NCBI RefSeq assembly: GCF_030503615.1
Contig: NZ_CP129963.1
Span: 744,001 to 808,000, forward strand
DNA: 64,000 bases
Origin: Sphingobacterium sp. BN32
GTDB taxonomy: Bacteria; Bacteroidota; Bacteroidia; Sphingobacteriales; Sphingobacteriaceae
Direction: 5' to 3'
Of the stretch, positions 1 through 9,413 are shown piece by piece. Position numbers and translations under genes: made by a program. The stretch's first letter is position 1; each line of letters opens with the position of its first letter. The notes beneath the pieces are model-generated. The model did no database searches. It saw nothing but the letters and a program-made list of their open reading frames with translations, and was not told where the DNA came from.

Positions 1-69
1 GGTGCCAATCTGGATATTCCCTATCTTTCGCCCTTATTGCATGTCGATGGCGCAATGAATTGCGCTTAA
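1..69 (+). CDS. Possible 3' end of an unidentified gene (partial)
   Basis: The frame starting at base 1 is open for 22 codons and ends with TAA at 67-69. The stretch is too short to assign to a family, and nothing in it is recognisable. A perfect 6-bp hairpin (50-65) overlaps the last codons. It may be the C-terminus of a gene that begins outside the window, or chance. The rest of the leader up to the cardiolipin synthase start at 232 shows no other gene. Confidence 0.25.
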   Translation, partial: GANLDIPYLSPLLHVDGAMNCA

Positions 70-231
70 CCCATACTGCTTTCCTACATCTTTACTCTTC
101 AAAATAGTGTATATCGGGCGTTTATTTCCGCTATTGCTAATTCTTTTCTATCTTGCTCTTGTTCCTCAAACTTTTGGTTAGAAGTATGGTTGTATTAAGA
201 GGACAACTTTTAAAGTACTTTTTCTATCGAT

Positions 232-1704
232 ATGACTGAATATTTGCAGCCTATAATACAGTTTTTTGAACAATGGGGATGGATACCCACGACGATTATT
301 TACCTAGGTGTTATTATAACGATTCTTATCGAAAATAGAAACCCGACGAAGACCATTTCTTGGGTCATGGTAATCGTCTTTCTTCCACTTGTCGGTGTTA
401 TTCTATATTATCTTTTCGGTCAAAAGTTTTCTAAAGTCAAGAAGCTCAAGCGTATTAATCAAGAACAATCTCTTCGATTGAAGAAAGAGTTTAAGCGATT
501 GGAGCCGTTGATGGCCTGGTCCATACAGAATATCCACAATAAGATTGGCGATTTCGCACGCGTTTATTCGTATTTAAAAAATGAACGGCTTTCGTCGCCT
601 ACGCTGAATAACGAAGTAACGCTATTGGTTAATGGGGAAGAAAAATTTAAGTATTTCTTGGAGTCATTAGAGGGTGCAACGCATTCGATTCACATGGAAT
701 ACTACATCTTCGACCTGGATGATATCGGAACCAAAGTTCTGAATATCCTTGAACGCAAGGCAACCGAAGGTTTGAAGGTGCGCCTCATTGTGGATAGCTT
801 TGGCTCGCCGCGACTGGTTCGGCATATGCGGAAGATGCGCGGTAAAACTAATATTGAATTTCAGGCATTTCTGCCTGTGACTTTTACTTCGTTGGCCAAC
901 AGCAATTATCGTAATCATCGGAAGATTGCAGTAATCGATGGTTATACAGCCTATATCGGCGGGATAAACATTTCCGACCGGTACATCAATCCAAATGAAT
1001 TTGGGCTATACTGGCGCGATACTTCCGTGAAAGTTGTAGGAAATGCGGGTACCATGTTCCAAATCAGCTTTTGGAATTCCTGGAACCAAACCGATGGGGA
1101 ACCCTTCGATTTGGAAGATGGATATTTGCGGGATATGCCAGTCGTTGCTGAGCAGCTGAGTGCCGTAGCATTAGTATCGAGCGATCCGGGATCTTTGGGT
1201 CCTTTTAATATGGAGGCTTTATTGCTGAGCATTGGCGAAGCAAATGAAAGCATCAAATTATGTACACCCTATTTTATCCCGTCGGAGGAATTAGCGACAG
1301 CATTAAAGACCGCCGCTGGCGCTGGAGTTGATGTAGAATTGATGATTCCGGCAAGTGGCGACTCCTGGATAGTACAACATGCGACTTTTTCGTTCTTAAA
1401 GCCTCTGTTAGAGCGCGGAGTCAAGGTTTACCTGTATGAAAAAGGCTTCTTACATGCTAAGACGGCAGTAATCGATGGCAAGATCGCTTATGTTGGGACT
1501 GTTAATCTAGATTTTCGAAGTTTCTATATTAACTACGAGGTAGCGACAGTAATTTCTAATAAGTCATTTTGTGCTCAAATGGATAATCAGTTTGAAATTG
1601 ATAAGAAAGAATGTTCTATAGTGACCTTAAAGGATTGGAAACAAAGAAAGGCATGGAAGCGTGGTATTGACTCCTTATGCCGTTTGCTAGCGCCTTTATT
1701 ATAG
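232..1704 (+). CDS. cls: Cardiolipin synthase, phospholipase D superfamily
   Basis: Membrane enzyme that joins phosphatidylglycerol with a second phospholipid headgroup to form cardiolipin. Two N-terminal hydrophobic segments (about residues 15-32 and 42-62) anchor it to the inner membrane. Two HKD catalytic motifs of the phospholipase D family are visible: NHRKIAVIDG near residue 227 and HAKTAVIDG near residue 408, each followed by the usual Gly/Asn residues. The length of 490 residues is normal for bacterial Cls. It stands alone, 84 bp ahead of the next gene on the same strand. The family is certain; the exact phospholipid donor (PG or PE) cannot be read from the sequence. Confidence 0.93.
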   Translation: MTEYLQPIIQFFEQWGWIPTTIIYLGVIITILIENRNPTKTISWVMVIVFLPLVGVILYYLFGQKFSKVKKLKRINQEQSLRLKKEFKRLEPLMAWSIQNIHNKIGDFARVYSYLKNERLSSPTLNNEVTLLVNGEEKFKYFLESLEGATHSIHMEYYIFDLDDIGTKVLNILERKATEGLKVRLIVDSFGSPRLVRHMRKMRGKTNIEFQAFLPVTFTSLANSNYRNHRKIAVIDGYTAYIGGINISDRYINPNEFGLYWRDTSVKVVGNAGTMFQISFWNSWNQTDGEPFDLEDGYLRDMPVVAEQLSAVALVSSDPGSLGPFNMEALLLSIGEANESIKLCTPYFIPSEELATALKTAAGAGVDVELMIPASGDSWIVQHATFSFLKPLLERGVKVYLYEKGFLHAKTAVIDGKIAYVGTVNLDFRSFYINYEVATVISNKSFCAQMDNQFEIDKKECSIVTLKDWKQRKAWKRGIDSLCRLLAPLL

Positions 1705-1788
1705 TTTAAGCATTGTTAAATTTCCGGTTTCATGGCATTCTTCTCCAAAAATTAGATATATTTAGCTTTTTGAAAAACTGAAGAATCG

Positions 1789-4497
1789 ATGAGGAAAATA
1801 AATCGCATACTTTTCATAATTCTAACACTTTTAGCTGTCTCTAATTTCTCGAATGCCCAAGAAAAACCCGCCATCCCAATTAATACTGCGGTGGAGAATG
1901 TGCAAAAGTTCTTTACAGTCTATCCAGTAGAAAAAATACACCTACATTTCGATAAACCTTATTATGCAGTAGGGGATACGCTATGGTTCAAAACTTATTT
2001 GAACACCAATCTCTTCAATTATGACCCAAGTAAGGTCGCCTATGTGGAGATATTGAATAGTCGTGATTCCTTAATGCAAACGCTTCGTGTACCGTTAAAG
2101 GATGGTGCCGGAAAAGGACAGTTAGTATTAGATCCTCAGTTCTGGTCGCAGGATAATTATAGAGTCCGCGCCTATACCAAATGGATGATGAACTTCGATA
2201 TGGGATACTTCTTTAATAAGGTAATTCCAATCGGAGATGCAATTAATAAGAAGCTAGGATCAGATGTAAGCTTTGAACCGGATGGCAATAAGACCAAAGC
2301 CATACTCCAATTCCGCAATCGACAGGGTGAGTTATTGAGCCGTAAAAAGCTAACGTGGGAAGCTAACGATGGCTGGGATCCTTTCGATAAAGGCAAAGGC
2401 GAAACCGATGCTTTAGGTCGTGTTATTGTTAGTTTATCTAATAAAGAAAAAGAGAAGTTCAAGAACGGACGCTTAGTTATTAAGCTTGAAGATGGGGAAA
2501 CCTTAGTGGGACAATATCCACTACGCAATGCAATATGGGAGGCTGATGTACAGTTCTTCCCAGAAGGAGGTGATTTAATATCGGGTATCTCTAAGAAAGT
2601 AGCCTTTAAAGCAGTCAATTCTACTGGTCTTGGCCTGAAAGTAAAAGGAAAGATTATCGATAGCAAAAAGCAAGAGGTAGCAAGTTTTGAGGACTTAGGA
2701 TTGGGTATGGGTTCTTTCAATTTAGTACCTATTAGCGGAGAAACATATAAAGCTGTTGTTACCTTCGACAATGGCGAACAGAAGACATATGATTTACCGG
2801 CCGTTGTTGATAATAAAGTTAATGTCGTTTTTGCGAAACAAGAAGGTGAGTTTATCAACCTAGGTATTGTTACGAATGACAGCCATTTCCAAACTGTACA
2901 GAATAAACCTTTCTATGTCTTCGGACAGCTGAATGGTCATTTAGTATATGCTGCACAGGCTTCGATGAAGAGCGCAGCGGTATCTATCCGTATCCCCATT
3001 AAGGAACTTCCGAACGGGATAGTACAGATAACGCTTCTTTCTCCGGATGGCGAGCCACTTTCAGAGCGCCTTGTATTCATTCAACCGCAGAAGTTGATCG
3101 ATATTCAAGTAAAAACCGATAAGGACAGTTACGCTCGTAAAGACTTGGTGAAAATGAAATTGAATGTGAATAGTCCGGTAGATAGCTTAATCGGGAACTA
3201 CTCAGTCTCGGTTATTGACGAATCGAAAGTGCCATTTAATGATGACAACGACAGAACCATCGTTAGTAGTATGTTGCTTACGTCGGATTTAAAAGGTTAT
3301 GTGGAGAAGCCGAACTATTACTTCAATGAGAAGAATACCAACCGTTTAGAAGCCTTAGACGCTTTGATGATGACACAAGGATTCAGACGCTTTGATTATA
3401 AACAATTAGTGCAAGGGAAGCTTCCTCAGGTGCGTTTTATGCCAGAGCAAGGTATCACCTTGAGCGGGATATTACGCTTAAATACAGGTCGTCCGCAACC
3501 TAATGGTGGCTTACTTTTGACTATTCCAGGCGCAGCCATTAAGAAAGATACTTACACAGATAACAATGGTGTATTCAAGTTCGAGAATCTGGTGTTCCAA
3601 GATTCGTTGAAAGCGACTATCAACGCTAGAGGAAACGACAATTTCCGCAATCTTGTCATCAATATGGATCAAACATTCTATCCGGAAATTGATCAAAATA
3701 GTCCTTATTTCAGTGCGGGTATTCAGAATATTGACCAAAATATGTCTGCATATTTAGATAACAGTAAAAAGGAATTCCGTACCTCAATTTTGATTGATGA
3801 GGTCGTTGTGACAGCGACTCAAGAGAAGAAACAGTCGAGTAAGGACTTCTCTGCGCTATCTGGATTATCTATGCCGGATCACCGTATTGAAGGTAGTCGT
3901 CTGCAAGGGTGTAATGTATTGAGCATGTGTTTAAATACCTTGCTAACGGGCATTACATATGATGTTAATACCTTGAAATACTATGTAACACGTAACTACA
4001 ACCAGGGAAGCCGCGTTCCGGTGCAGTTCTTCTTAAACGGTATGCCGATTGATGAGCCTTCTTTGAATTCCATCACGATAGCTGAAATCGAAGGCATTGA
4101 AATCTTCTTGAGAGATGATTTAGGAACTGTTCGCAATATCTATCAGAATGATGGTGTTGTGTCTATCATCACGAAGAAAGAGAAAAAGCAACCGCGTATG
4201 ACGGCGGCGCAGATTGAAGCCATGCTACCGAAGTCCAATGTCGTTGAGTTACACCCATTAGGATACGTGAAACAACGTGCATTTTATACGCCGAAATATG
4301 CTACCCCTGAGAGCAAGAATACGAACGACTACAGAACAACCGTATATTGGAATCCAGAAATCAGGGTAGAAAAGAATGGTGAAATAGACCTAGAATTCTA
4401 CAATGCTGATGGAACCGGTAAATATAAAGTGGTCGTTGAAGGTAATGATGTACAGGGTAATGTAGGCCGGAAGGTTTACTATTACAATGTTAAGTAG
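1789..4497 (+). CDS. Large exported protein with MG2-like and TonB-receptor plug-like domains
   Basis: 902-residue secreted protein with an N-terminal signal peptide ending near AQ (residue 24). The first ~150 residues carry the pattern EKIHLHFDKPYYAVGDTLWF, typical of the macroglobulin-like MG2 domain in Bacteroidota surface proteins. A carboxypeptidase-regulatory-like beta domain lies at about 555-612. Residues about 675-800 resemble a TonB-receptor plug, with VPVQFFLNGMPID, then IEGIEIF and the closing NDGVVSIITKK. No outer-membrane barrel follows: only about 100 residues remain. The family is widespread in Bacteroidota and usually annotated as a TonB-dependent receptor or carboxypeptidase-like protein, but transport by this protein is doubtful. 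A role in surface assembly is only a guess. A terminator follows at 4542. Confidence 0.8.
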   Translation: MRKINRILFIILTLLAVSNFSNAQEKPAIPINTAVENVQKFFTVYPVEKIHLHFDKPYYAVGDTLWFKTYLNTNLFNYDPSKVAYVEILNSRDSLMQTLRVPLKDGAGKGQLVLDPQFWSQDNYRVRAYTKWMMNFDMGYFFNKVIPIGDAINKKLGSDVSFEPDGNKTKAILQFRNRQGELLSRKKLTWEANDGWDPFDKGKGETDALGRVIVSLSNKEKEKFKNGRLVIKLEDGETLVGQYPLRNAIWEADVQFFPEGGDLISGISKKVAFKAVNSTGLGLKVKGKIIDSKKQEVASFEDLGLGMGSFNLVPISGETYKAVVTFDNGEQKTYDLPAVVDNKVNVVFAKQEGEFINLGIVTNDSHFQTVQNKPFYVFGQLNGHLVYAAQASMKSAAVSIRIPIKELPNGIVQITLLSPDGEPLSERLVFIQPQKLIDIQVKTDKDSYARKDLVKMKLNVNSPVDSLIGNYSVSVIDESKVPFNDDNDRTIVSSMLLTSDLKGYVEKPNYYFNEKNTNRLEALDALMMTQGFRRFDYKQLVQGKLPQVRFMPEQGITLSGILRLNTGRPQPNGGLLLTIPGAAIKKDTYTDNNGVFKFENLVFQDSLKATINARGNDNFRNLVINMDQTFYPEIDQNSPYFSAGIQNIDQNMSAYLDNSKKEFRTSILIDEVVVTATQEKKQSSKDFSALSGLSMPDHRIEGSRLQGCNVLSMCLNTLLTGITYDVNTLKYYVTRNYNQGSRVPVQFFLNGMPIDEPSLNSITIAEIEGIEIFLRDDLGTVRNIYQNDGVVSIITKKEKKQPRMTAAQIEAMLPKSNVVELHPLGYVKQRAFYTPKYATPESKNTNDYRTTVYWNPEIRVEKNGEIDLEFYNADGTGKYKVVVEGNDVQGNVGRKVYYYNVK

Positions 4498-4499
4498 GA

Positions 4500-4537
4500 T
4501 TAGATATAAGATATCAGACATTAGATATTAGACATTG
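4500..4537. repeat. Short AT-rich TTAGA(C/T)ATTAGA-type repeat tract
   Basis: Directly after the stop codon of the plug-domain gene, variants of TTAGATAT and TTAGACATT alternate. A very similar tract occurs at 27815-27848, just beyond another gene, so this is a dispersed intergenic module. Confidence 0.5.
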
Positions 4538-4541
4538 CAAG

Positions 4542-4572
4542 AAAGGTTCGAAGGCTACTTCGGACCTTTTTA
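4542..4572. terminator. Intrinsic terminator between convergent genes
   Basis: 12-bp stem AAAGGTTCGAAG / CTTCGGACCTTT (one G-T wobble) with a 4-nt loop, followed by T residues and preceded by A residues. It can serve both the plug-domain gene (+) and the EamA gene (-). Confidence 0.85.
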
Positions 4573-4629
4573 CATTTCTCATTAACACGTTATCGAGGGT
4601 TATTACTGTTGTGTTAGCAGCAAGTTCTG

Positions 4630-5457
4630 CTACTTTCGAATATTCAAGATAACTGCTGTTAGAATCACCGCAATCCCCAATAGGGCATACTCGCTAAATG
4701 TTTCCTGAAACAGGAAATATCCAAAAACTAACGCATAGATTACACCCAAATAGTTTAAACTGGCGACTTTGGCAAGATTGGCTCGCTGGTAGGAAAGCGT
4801 CATGTAGTATTGTGCAATCTGCGTGAAGATTCCGATTAGCAATAAAACAGCCCAATCCCAACCTTGTGGGTTTTCCCAATGCATTAACGTATATACGCCG
4901 ACAAAAGGAAGGGTGATGAGCGGAAAATAGAAGATGATAACCAAGGGATGCTCGGAGGTCTTCAATTTGGAGATGATATTATACGCTAGCCCAGCGAATA
5001 GTGCCGCCGTTAATCCAATAACCAAGTCTAAGGTCGAAATCCGAGGATCGAAGCCTTTCAACATAATGACACCGGCAATTGCCAATCCGAAATATAAATA
5101 GCGAATAGGCTTAACAGGCTGTTTTACAATAAAGATTCCCAATATCGCTGTAAAGAAAGGAGAGAGGTAATTTATAGTAACTGCAGAGGCCAGCGGAATA
5201 TGCTGCAAGGTGTAAAAAGAGCCGACTAATCCGATACAGCCCGCTACGCCACGCAAGATTAACAAAGGCTTGTTGTTCCCAAATACGGGGATCTTATCAC
5301 GCTTGAGAATAACGTAGGAAGCGACTAAGCTGAAGACCGATCGAAAGAAAACCACTTCGACCGTCGGGATGTGAGAGACATATTTCACACATACGTTCAT
5401 CAAGGCAAAGAACAGCCCTGCTAAAAGCATGTACTTGATACTATCTTTTTCTTCCAC
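4630..5457 (-). CDS. EamA (DMT) family exporter
   Basis: Inner-membrane protein of 275 residues with about ten hydrophobic segments in two EamA repeats, the usual architecture and length of drug/metabolite transporters. Substrate unknown. It is the last gene of a three-gene operon (acyl-CoA ligase, BrkB-like protein, EamA). Its start codon is a GTG whose first base is the last base of the BrkB-like gene's TAG stop, so translation is probably coupled. An in-frame ATG nine codons further in is an alternative start. Confidence 0.85.
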   Translation of the reverse strand: MEEKDSIKYMLLAGLFFALMNVCVKYVSHIPTVEVVFFRSVFSLVASYVILKRDKIPVFGNNKPLLILRGVAGCIGLVGSFYTLQHIPLASAVTINYLSPFFTAILGIFIVKQPVKPIRYLYFGLAIAGVIMLKGFDPRISTLDLVIGLTAALFAGLAYNIISKLKTSEHPLVIIFYFPLITLPFVGVYTLMHWENPQGWDWAVLLLIGIFTQIAQYYMTLSYQRANLAKVASLNYLGVIYALVFGYFLFQETFSEYALLGIAVILTAVILNIRK

Positions 5458-6440
5458 TATTGCACAGGGTCATTATGTTTCTTAACCACCTCGCGGATAC
5501 CCGTTTCCGGGTCTATTTCCAGTTCTGTCTGCTTCACCAGCACCGCAAATGATGAAGGTTGGATGCCCTTTCCATATTTGATGGCGTATTCCTTCGTAAA
5601 CTCTGCTCCGAAGTACAGAATTGCCGAAGAGTAATAAACCCAAGCCAACAAGATAATAATCGATCCTGCAGCTCCGTATGACGAAGCAGTCATGTTCTGA
5701 CTTAAGTATACCGAAATGCCATACTTGCCGAGCATGAATAGAAAAGAAGTAAACAAAGCTCCTCCCAAAATATCCTTAAATCGAACTTTCGCATCCGGCA
5801 GGAAGGCATAGATGGTACCAAATAGGGTCGTGATGACTAAGAATGTAATGCTCGTATTCACCATGTCGATGAGGCTGATATCCCAATGTTGGATAAATTG
5901 GTTGAAGTAATCAGTCATAATCCCGATCAAACTACTCACGATCAGCGACGCCATTAAGAGGAAAACAAGTCCTAAAATCATTGAGAACGAAATCAGCCGG
6001 TTGATGATCAGCTTCAGCCAACCTTTCTTGGGCTTCGGTTTTACTTTCCAGATTGTATTGATGGAGTTTTGAATATCCACAAAGATGGTCGTCGAAGTGA
6101 ACATTAAAGTAGCCGAACCGATGATGATGCCGATGTTCGACTTACTGTCCAATGAAATCTTGGATACCGTCGATTCCAAGGTAGAGGCTATTTCTCGTCC
6201 GAAGAGCTCGCTCAGTTCGTCCATCACCTGTTCGCGCGCACCAACTGTGCCGTCCAAATGCTCCCCATAGAAAAAACCTAAGGTCCACGTCAATATCAAT
6301 AACAGTGGACCTATAGAAAATACAGTATAATAAGCTAATGAAGCACTGAGCTTCATGCAATTGTCCTCGATAAAACCATTTACAGCATTGACTAATAGTC
6401 CCCAAAATTCCTTTAGTTTGGTCCAAACAGTAATTATCAT
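5457..6440 (-). CDS. YihY/BrkB family inner-membrane protein
   Basis: 327-residue protein with about six membrane segments. The N-terminal region has the family pattern around KLSASLAYYTVFSIGPLLLI, and a further stretch contains GAAGSIIILLAWVYYSSAILYFGAEF, in which the AEFT-type ending is typical. YihY/BrkB proteins were once called ribonuclease BN in error and have no firmly established function. It lies 9 bp behind the acyl-CoA ligase gene and overlaps the EamA gene by one base, so the three are very likely co-transcribed. The soluble C-terminal tail of about 40 residues is charged. Confidence 0.87.
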   Translation of the reverse strand: MIITVWTKLKEFWGLLVNAVNGFIEDNCMKLSASLAYYTVFSIGPLLLILTWTLGFFYGEHLDGTVGAREQVMDELSELFGREIASTLESTVSKISLDSKSNIGIIIGSATLMFTSTTIFVDIQNSINTIWKVKPKPKKGWLKLIINRLISFSMILGLVFLLMASLIVSSLIGIMTDYFNQFIQHWDISLIDMVNTSITFLVITTLFGTIYAFLPDAKVRFKDILGGALFTSFLFMLGKYGISVYLSQNMTASSYGAAGSIIILLAWVYYSSAILYFGAEFTKEYAIKYGKGIQPSSFAVLVKQTELEIDPETGIREVVKKHNDPVQ

Positions 6441-6449
6441 AGGCAGCTC

Positions 6450-8210
6450 TTATTCCTTATAAATATTTTTGATTAGTTCTTCGTTTTTCTGTAGAATGAC
6501 CTTGCGCTTCAGGCTCAACTTCGGCGTTAGCTCTCCGTTGTCGATGGTCCATTCCTTGGAAAGCAATTTAAATTTCTTCACTTGTTCCCAATGTCCAAAG
6601 TTAGCCATTGCTTGTGAAATTATTTGCTCATATTTTGTTAAAACTTCACCTTGCTTAATTGCTTCTTCTTTAGAGCTATAGGGGATACCTTTATGTTTGC
6701 AATATTTTTCTAACTCTTCAAACGCAGGAACTATCAATGCTGCAGGGAATCGCTGGTTTTCGCCAATTACCATCACTTGCGCAATCAGTGTAGACTCCAT
6801 CAACTTATTCTCCAACACCTGCGGTGCAACGTATTTACCACCTGCTGTTTTGAACATTTCTTTCTTCCGATCCGTAATCCGTAGGAAACCGTCTGGGGTC
6901 AGCTCGCCAATATCGCCCGTATGAAAGTAACCATTACTATCAAAGGCCTCTTTCGTCGCTTCATCATTTTTGTAGTAACCCTTAGTGATGCTAGGACCCT
7001 TAACCATAATCTCGCCGTCCTCGGCAATTTTTACATCCAGGTTATTTAAGACACGACCTACCGTACCGAATTTTACGTCATCTTCATCCCAGGAATTAAC
7101 AGCGATAACAGGAGATGTCTCAGTAAGACCATAGCCTTCCAGGACCTTGATACCAGCAGCCCAAAATACACGTGCTAACCGCTCCTGCAGCGCCGCTCCT
7201 CCAGAAATAATAATCTTGATGTTGCCACCCAAGGCCTCTTTCCATTTCGAGAAGATTAATTTGCGCGCAATACCCAGCTTAAAGTTATAGAATGCTGAGT
7301 TCGTCTTTGGCTCCTGATATTTTAGCCCCAAATCCAAAGCCCAGAAGAATAGCGATTTCTTAATCCCGGTCAGATCCTTGCCCTTCGCAACAACCTTATC
7401 ATACACCTTTTCCAGTACACGAGGCACTGTGGTAAATAAATCCGGTTTTACATCGTTGATATCAACTACGATATTATCCAGATTTTCAGCATAGTAAATC
7501 TGTACCCCCCGAGAGAAATACATGTAAACAACCATGCGCTCAAATATATGGCAGAGTGGTAAAAAGCTTAGCGCCTTCTTATATTCAGTGGTAATCAAGT
7601 GATTACAAGCTTGGACATTGCTCAGTAAATTTTCGTGTGAAAGGTAAACCCCTTTTGGCTTTCCGGTAGTTCCGGAAGTATAGATTAACGTCAATAGATC
7701 ATCCGCCACAACAGCATCGTTATAAGGCGTTAAATCTACATCATTCGCTTTGCCTAAGTCGGCAACCTCCATATAATACTTTCTACCCTCGAGCTTGTCG
7801 AACGTATAAGTTTCTATATTGATGTCGTTTTCCTTCATCGCCAAATCAGCCTTTGTTGCTAGTTCTTCGTTACTAACAAACACCATTTTTACATCCGCGT
7901 CATTGATGATGTATATCAAATCCTGATTGGAAAGGGTAGGGTATAAAGGCACCGTGGCAACACCCAACTGGTTACAGGCGAAATCAATAAAGTTCCATTC
8001 CGGACGATTTCCCGACATGATCGCTACGCGATCGCCTTTCTTGATCCCCCGTGCAATCAATCCTTTACTTAAATTATTAACTATATCGACGAATTCCGCC
8101 GTAGAAAAGGTACGCCATTGATCTCCCGCACGACCAGCAACCATGATGTCCTTGGCATACTCCGTCTTGTAATTTATAATGATATCGAATAATCTACTGA
8201 ACTTGTTCAT
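6450..8210 (-). CDS. fadD: Long-chain fatty acid--CoA ligase (AMP-forming)
   Basis: Activates fatty acids to acyl-CoA through an acyl-adenylate. The AMP-binding signature YTSGTTGKPKGV is at about residues 177-188, GYGLTETSP is near 360, and the late motif with GYFHTGDIGE and ITDRKKEMFKTAGGKY is present, so all core motifs are intact. The length of 586 residues fits the long-chain (FadD15-like) class rather than the short acetyl-CoA synthetases. First gene of the operon with the BrkB-like and EamA proteins. The symbol is a family-level label; chain-length preference cannot be read. Confidence 0.9.
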   Translation of the reverse strand: MNKFSRLFDIIINYKTEYAKDIMVAGRAGDQWRTFSTAEFVDIVNNLSKGLIARGIKKGDRVAIMSGNRPEWNFIDFACNQLGVATVPLYPTLSNQDLIYIINDADVKMVFVSNEELATKADLAMKENDINIETYTFDKLEGRKYYMEVADLGKANDVDLTPYNDAVVADDLLTLIYTSGTTGKPKGVYLSHENLLSNVQACNHLITTEYKKALSFLPLCHIFERMVVYMYFSRGVQIYYAENLDNIVVDINDVKPDLFTTVPRVLEKVYDKVVAKGKDLTGIKKSLFFWALDLGLKYQEPKTNSAFYNFKLGIARKLIFSKWKEALGGNIKIIISGGAALQERLARVFWAAGIKVLEGYGLTETSPVIAVNSWDEDDVKFGTVGRVLNNLDVKIAEDGEIMVKGPSITKGYYKNDEATKEAFDSNGYFHTGDIGELTPDGFLRITDRKKEMFKTAGGKYVAPQVLENKLMESTLIAQVMVIGENQRFPAALIVPAFEELEKYCKHKGIPYSSKEEAIKQGEVLTKYEQIISQAMANFGHWEQVKKFKLLSKEWTIDNGELTPKLSLKRKVILQKNEELIKNIYKE

Positions 8211-8597
8211 ATGTTGTTCCCTTTTATTAAATAACAGTTTATAATTCTCAAAATTTAGGTCTGACTAATATATTGTTTTTTTGACTAAAAACTATGCTGG
8301 CAGAGTAATAATTATGCTATCTATGTATGCATCTTGGTTAAAATCAATGATATGGATAAATTGTTCCATGGTATTAACCAATGTGGTGAAACGATTGTTG
8401 AAAATTAACTGATACCTAATTTCAGTTCATTGAAAATCTTCAATATCCTTTTAATTCCTTTTAACACAACATTAATCGTCACATTTATAAGATAATAAAA
8501 ATTATGGATAATCACCTTATCTTTCCGGGTGTAGGTAGAATTGTACTAGTTGCGAACTTCGACTGCTCATTCACATTCCATTCCCCTTATATAAGCC

Positions 8598-8627
8598 AAT
8601 CAAACCCCTTCGGAAGCGGGTTTGATT
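8598..8627. repeat. 30-nt near-perfect palindrome
   Basis: AATCAAACCC (8598-8607) pairs exactly with GGGTTTGATT (8618-8627), and the centre CTTCGGAAG is itself palindromic, leaving a single unpaired C. A degenerate relative, ATCAAACCC...GGGTTGAT, is at 28137-28162, again beside the TAGTACTTAG-type repeat. Confidence 0.75.
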
Positions 8628-8670
8628 GCGCTATTCATTGCGTTTGAATTGGGAGAGTAAGTGTTTTATC

Positions 8671-8784
8671 TAGTACTTAGTATTGAGTAGTTGGTATTTA
8701 GACCTGATCCTGGCGATCCTTTCATCTTTCCTTTCTTGGTTCAGACCAATTACCATAGGTCTAACTACTAAGTACTAACTACTA
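8671..8784. repeat. Composite intergenic repeat, copy A (inverted flanks)
   Basis: A TAGTACTTAGTA-rich arm ending in TTTAGACCT (8671-8705) is followed by a spacer related to ATCCTGTCAATCC (8707-8736) and then by an inverted arm AGGTCTAACTACTAAGTACTAACTACTA (8757-8784, here given by its key words AGGTCTAACTA and AAGTACTAACTA). The same modules recur at 27864-28009. It has no coding potential. Confidence 0.7.
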
Positions 8785-8837
8785 TAAACACTTCACGATA
8801 TACTTTAGTCGCATTTTTACCGTTTAAAAATTAATGT

Positions 8838-8845
8838 TACATTTG
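8838..8845 (+). promoter_or_regulatory. Bacteroidota -7 box (TACATTTG)
   Basis: Exact match to TAnnTTTG, 24 bp before the start codon of the small secreted protein. No clear -33 element at N19 spacing was seen. Confidence 0.55.
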
Positions 8846-8869
8846 GACGTTTAGATAGATAAATAATTT

Positions 8870-9376
8870 ATGAGGAAAACATTACAATTAACTTTCATTC
8901 TGGTTTTGACCGTATTTGCGGGTATTAACATCGCGCAGGCACAATTGCCATCGACACATGCTATTGGGGCTCGCTTCGGATCTGCGACAGGTGTTACATA
9001 CCGTTATAGCTTAAACCAAACAAATGCTATCGAGGGAATCTTAAGCGTGCAAAGTAATTCGAAATACAGTAGATTTCGCTTGGTAGGATTGTATGAGTAT
9101 CACATGCCTATCGCGAACGACTTCTCTTGGTTTTGGGGATTTGGTGGTAGTGTTGGTTCGTATTCCGGTAAAGCATATACTGATGACAAAGGGAATCGCT
9201 TTGACAAATATTCGGAACTTGCGTTAAGCGTGGATGGTATTGCAGGGGTAGAATACAAAATCCCTTCCGCACCGATCGCTCTTTCCTTGGATATCAAGCC
9301 GCACTTTGACTTCTTGCAAAGCTCAGGCTTTAAAATATTTGATACCTTCGGATTTTCTGTTAGGTATACTTTCTAA
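8870..9376 (+). CDS. Small secreted outer-membrane-barrel-like protein, function unknown
   Basis: 168-residue protein with a clear signal peptide (basic start, hydrophobic core, AQA cleavage site near residue 24). The mature part is rich in alternating hydrophobic residues, Gly and aromatic residues, and ends in FSVRYTF with a terminal Phe. This is the usual signature of a small outer-membrane beta-barrel. No family-specific motif was recognised. It is a single-gene unit with its own -7 box and a strong terminator, standing between repeat-rich DNA and the Sus-type locus, from which it is convergent. A role as a porin or structural barrel is inference only. Confidence 0.75.
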   Translation: MRKTLQLTFILVLTVFAGINIAQAQLPSTHAIGARFGSATGVTYRYSLNQTNAIEGILSVQSNSKYSRFRLVGLYEYHMPIANDFSWFWGFGGSVGSYSGKAYTDDKGNRFDKYSELALSVDGIAGVEYKIPSAPIALSLDIKPHFDFLQSSGFKIFDTFGFSVRYTF

Positions 9377-9383
9377 GAAAATT

Positions 9384-9413
9384 AAAAGGCTCGCGATTGC
9401 GAGCCTTTTTTGT
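9384..9413. terminator. Strong bidirectional terminator
   Basis: 11-bp perfect stem AAAAGGCTCGC / GCGAGCCTTTT with loop GATT and T-run, between the barrel protein (+) and the thioredoxin-like gene (-). Confidence 0.92.

Larger units (their letters stand above)
8211..8869. other. Gene-free divergent intergenic region with repeats
   Basis: 658 bp between fadD (-) and the small secreted protein gene (+). The first ~300 bp are plain AT-rich DNA. From about 8590 it holds a 30-nt hairpin, a composite repeat with inverted flanks, and the promoter of the downstream gene. No credible coding frame is seen. Confidence 0.7.
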
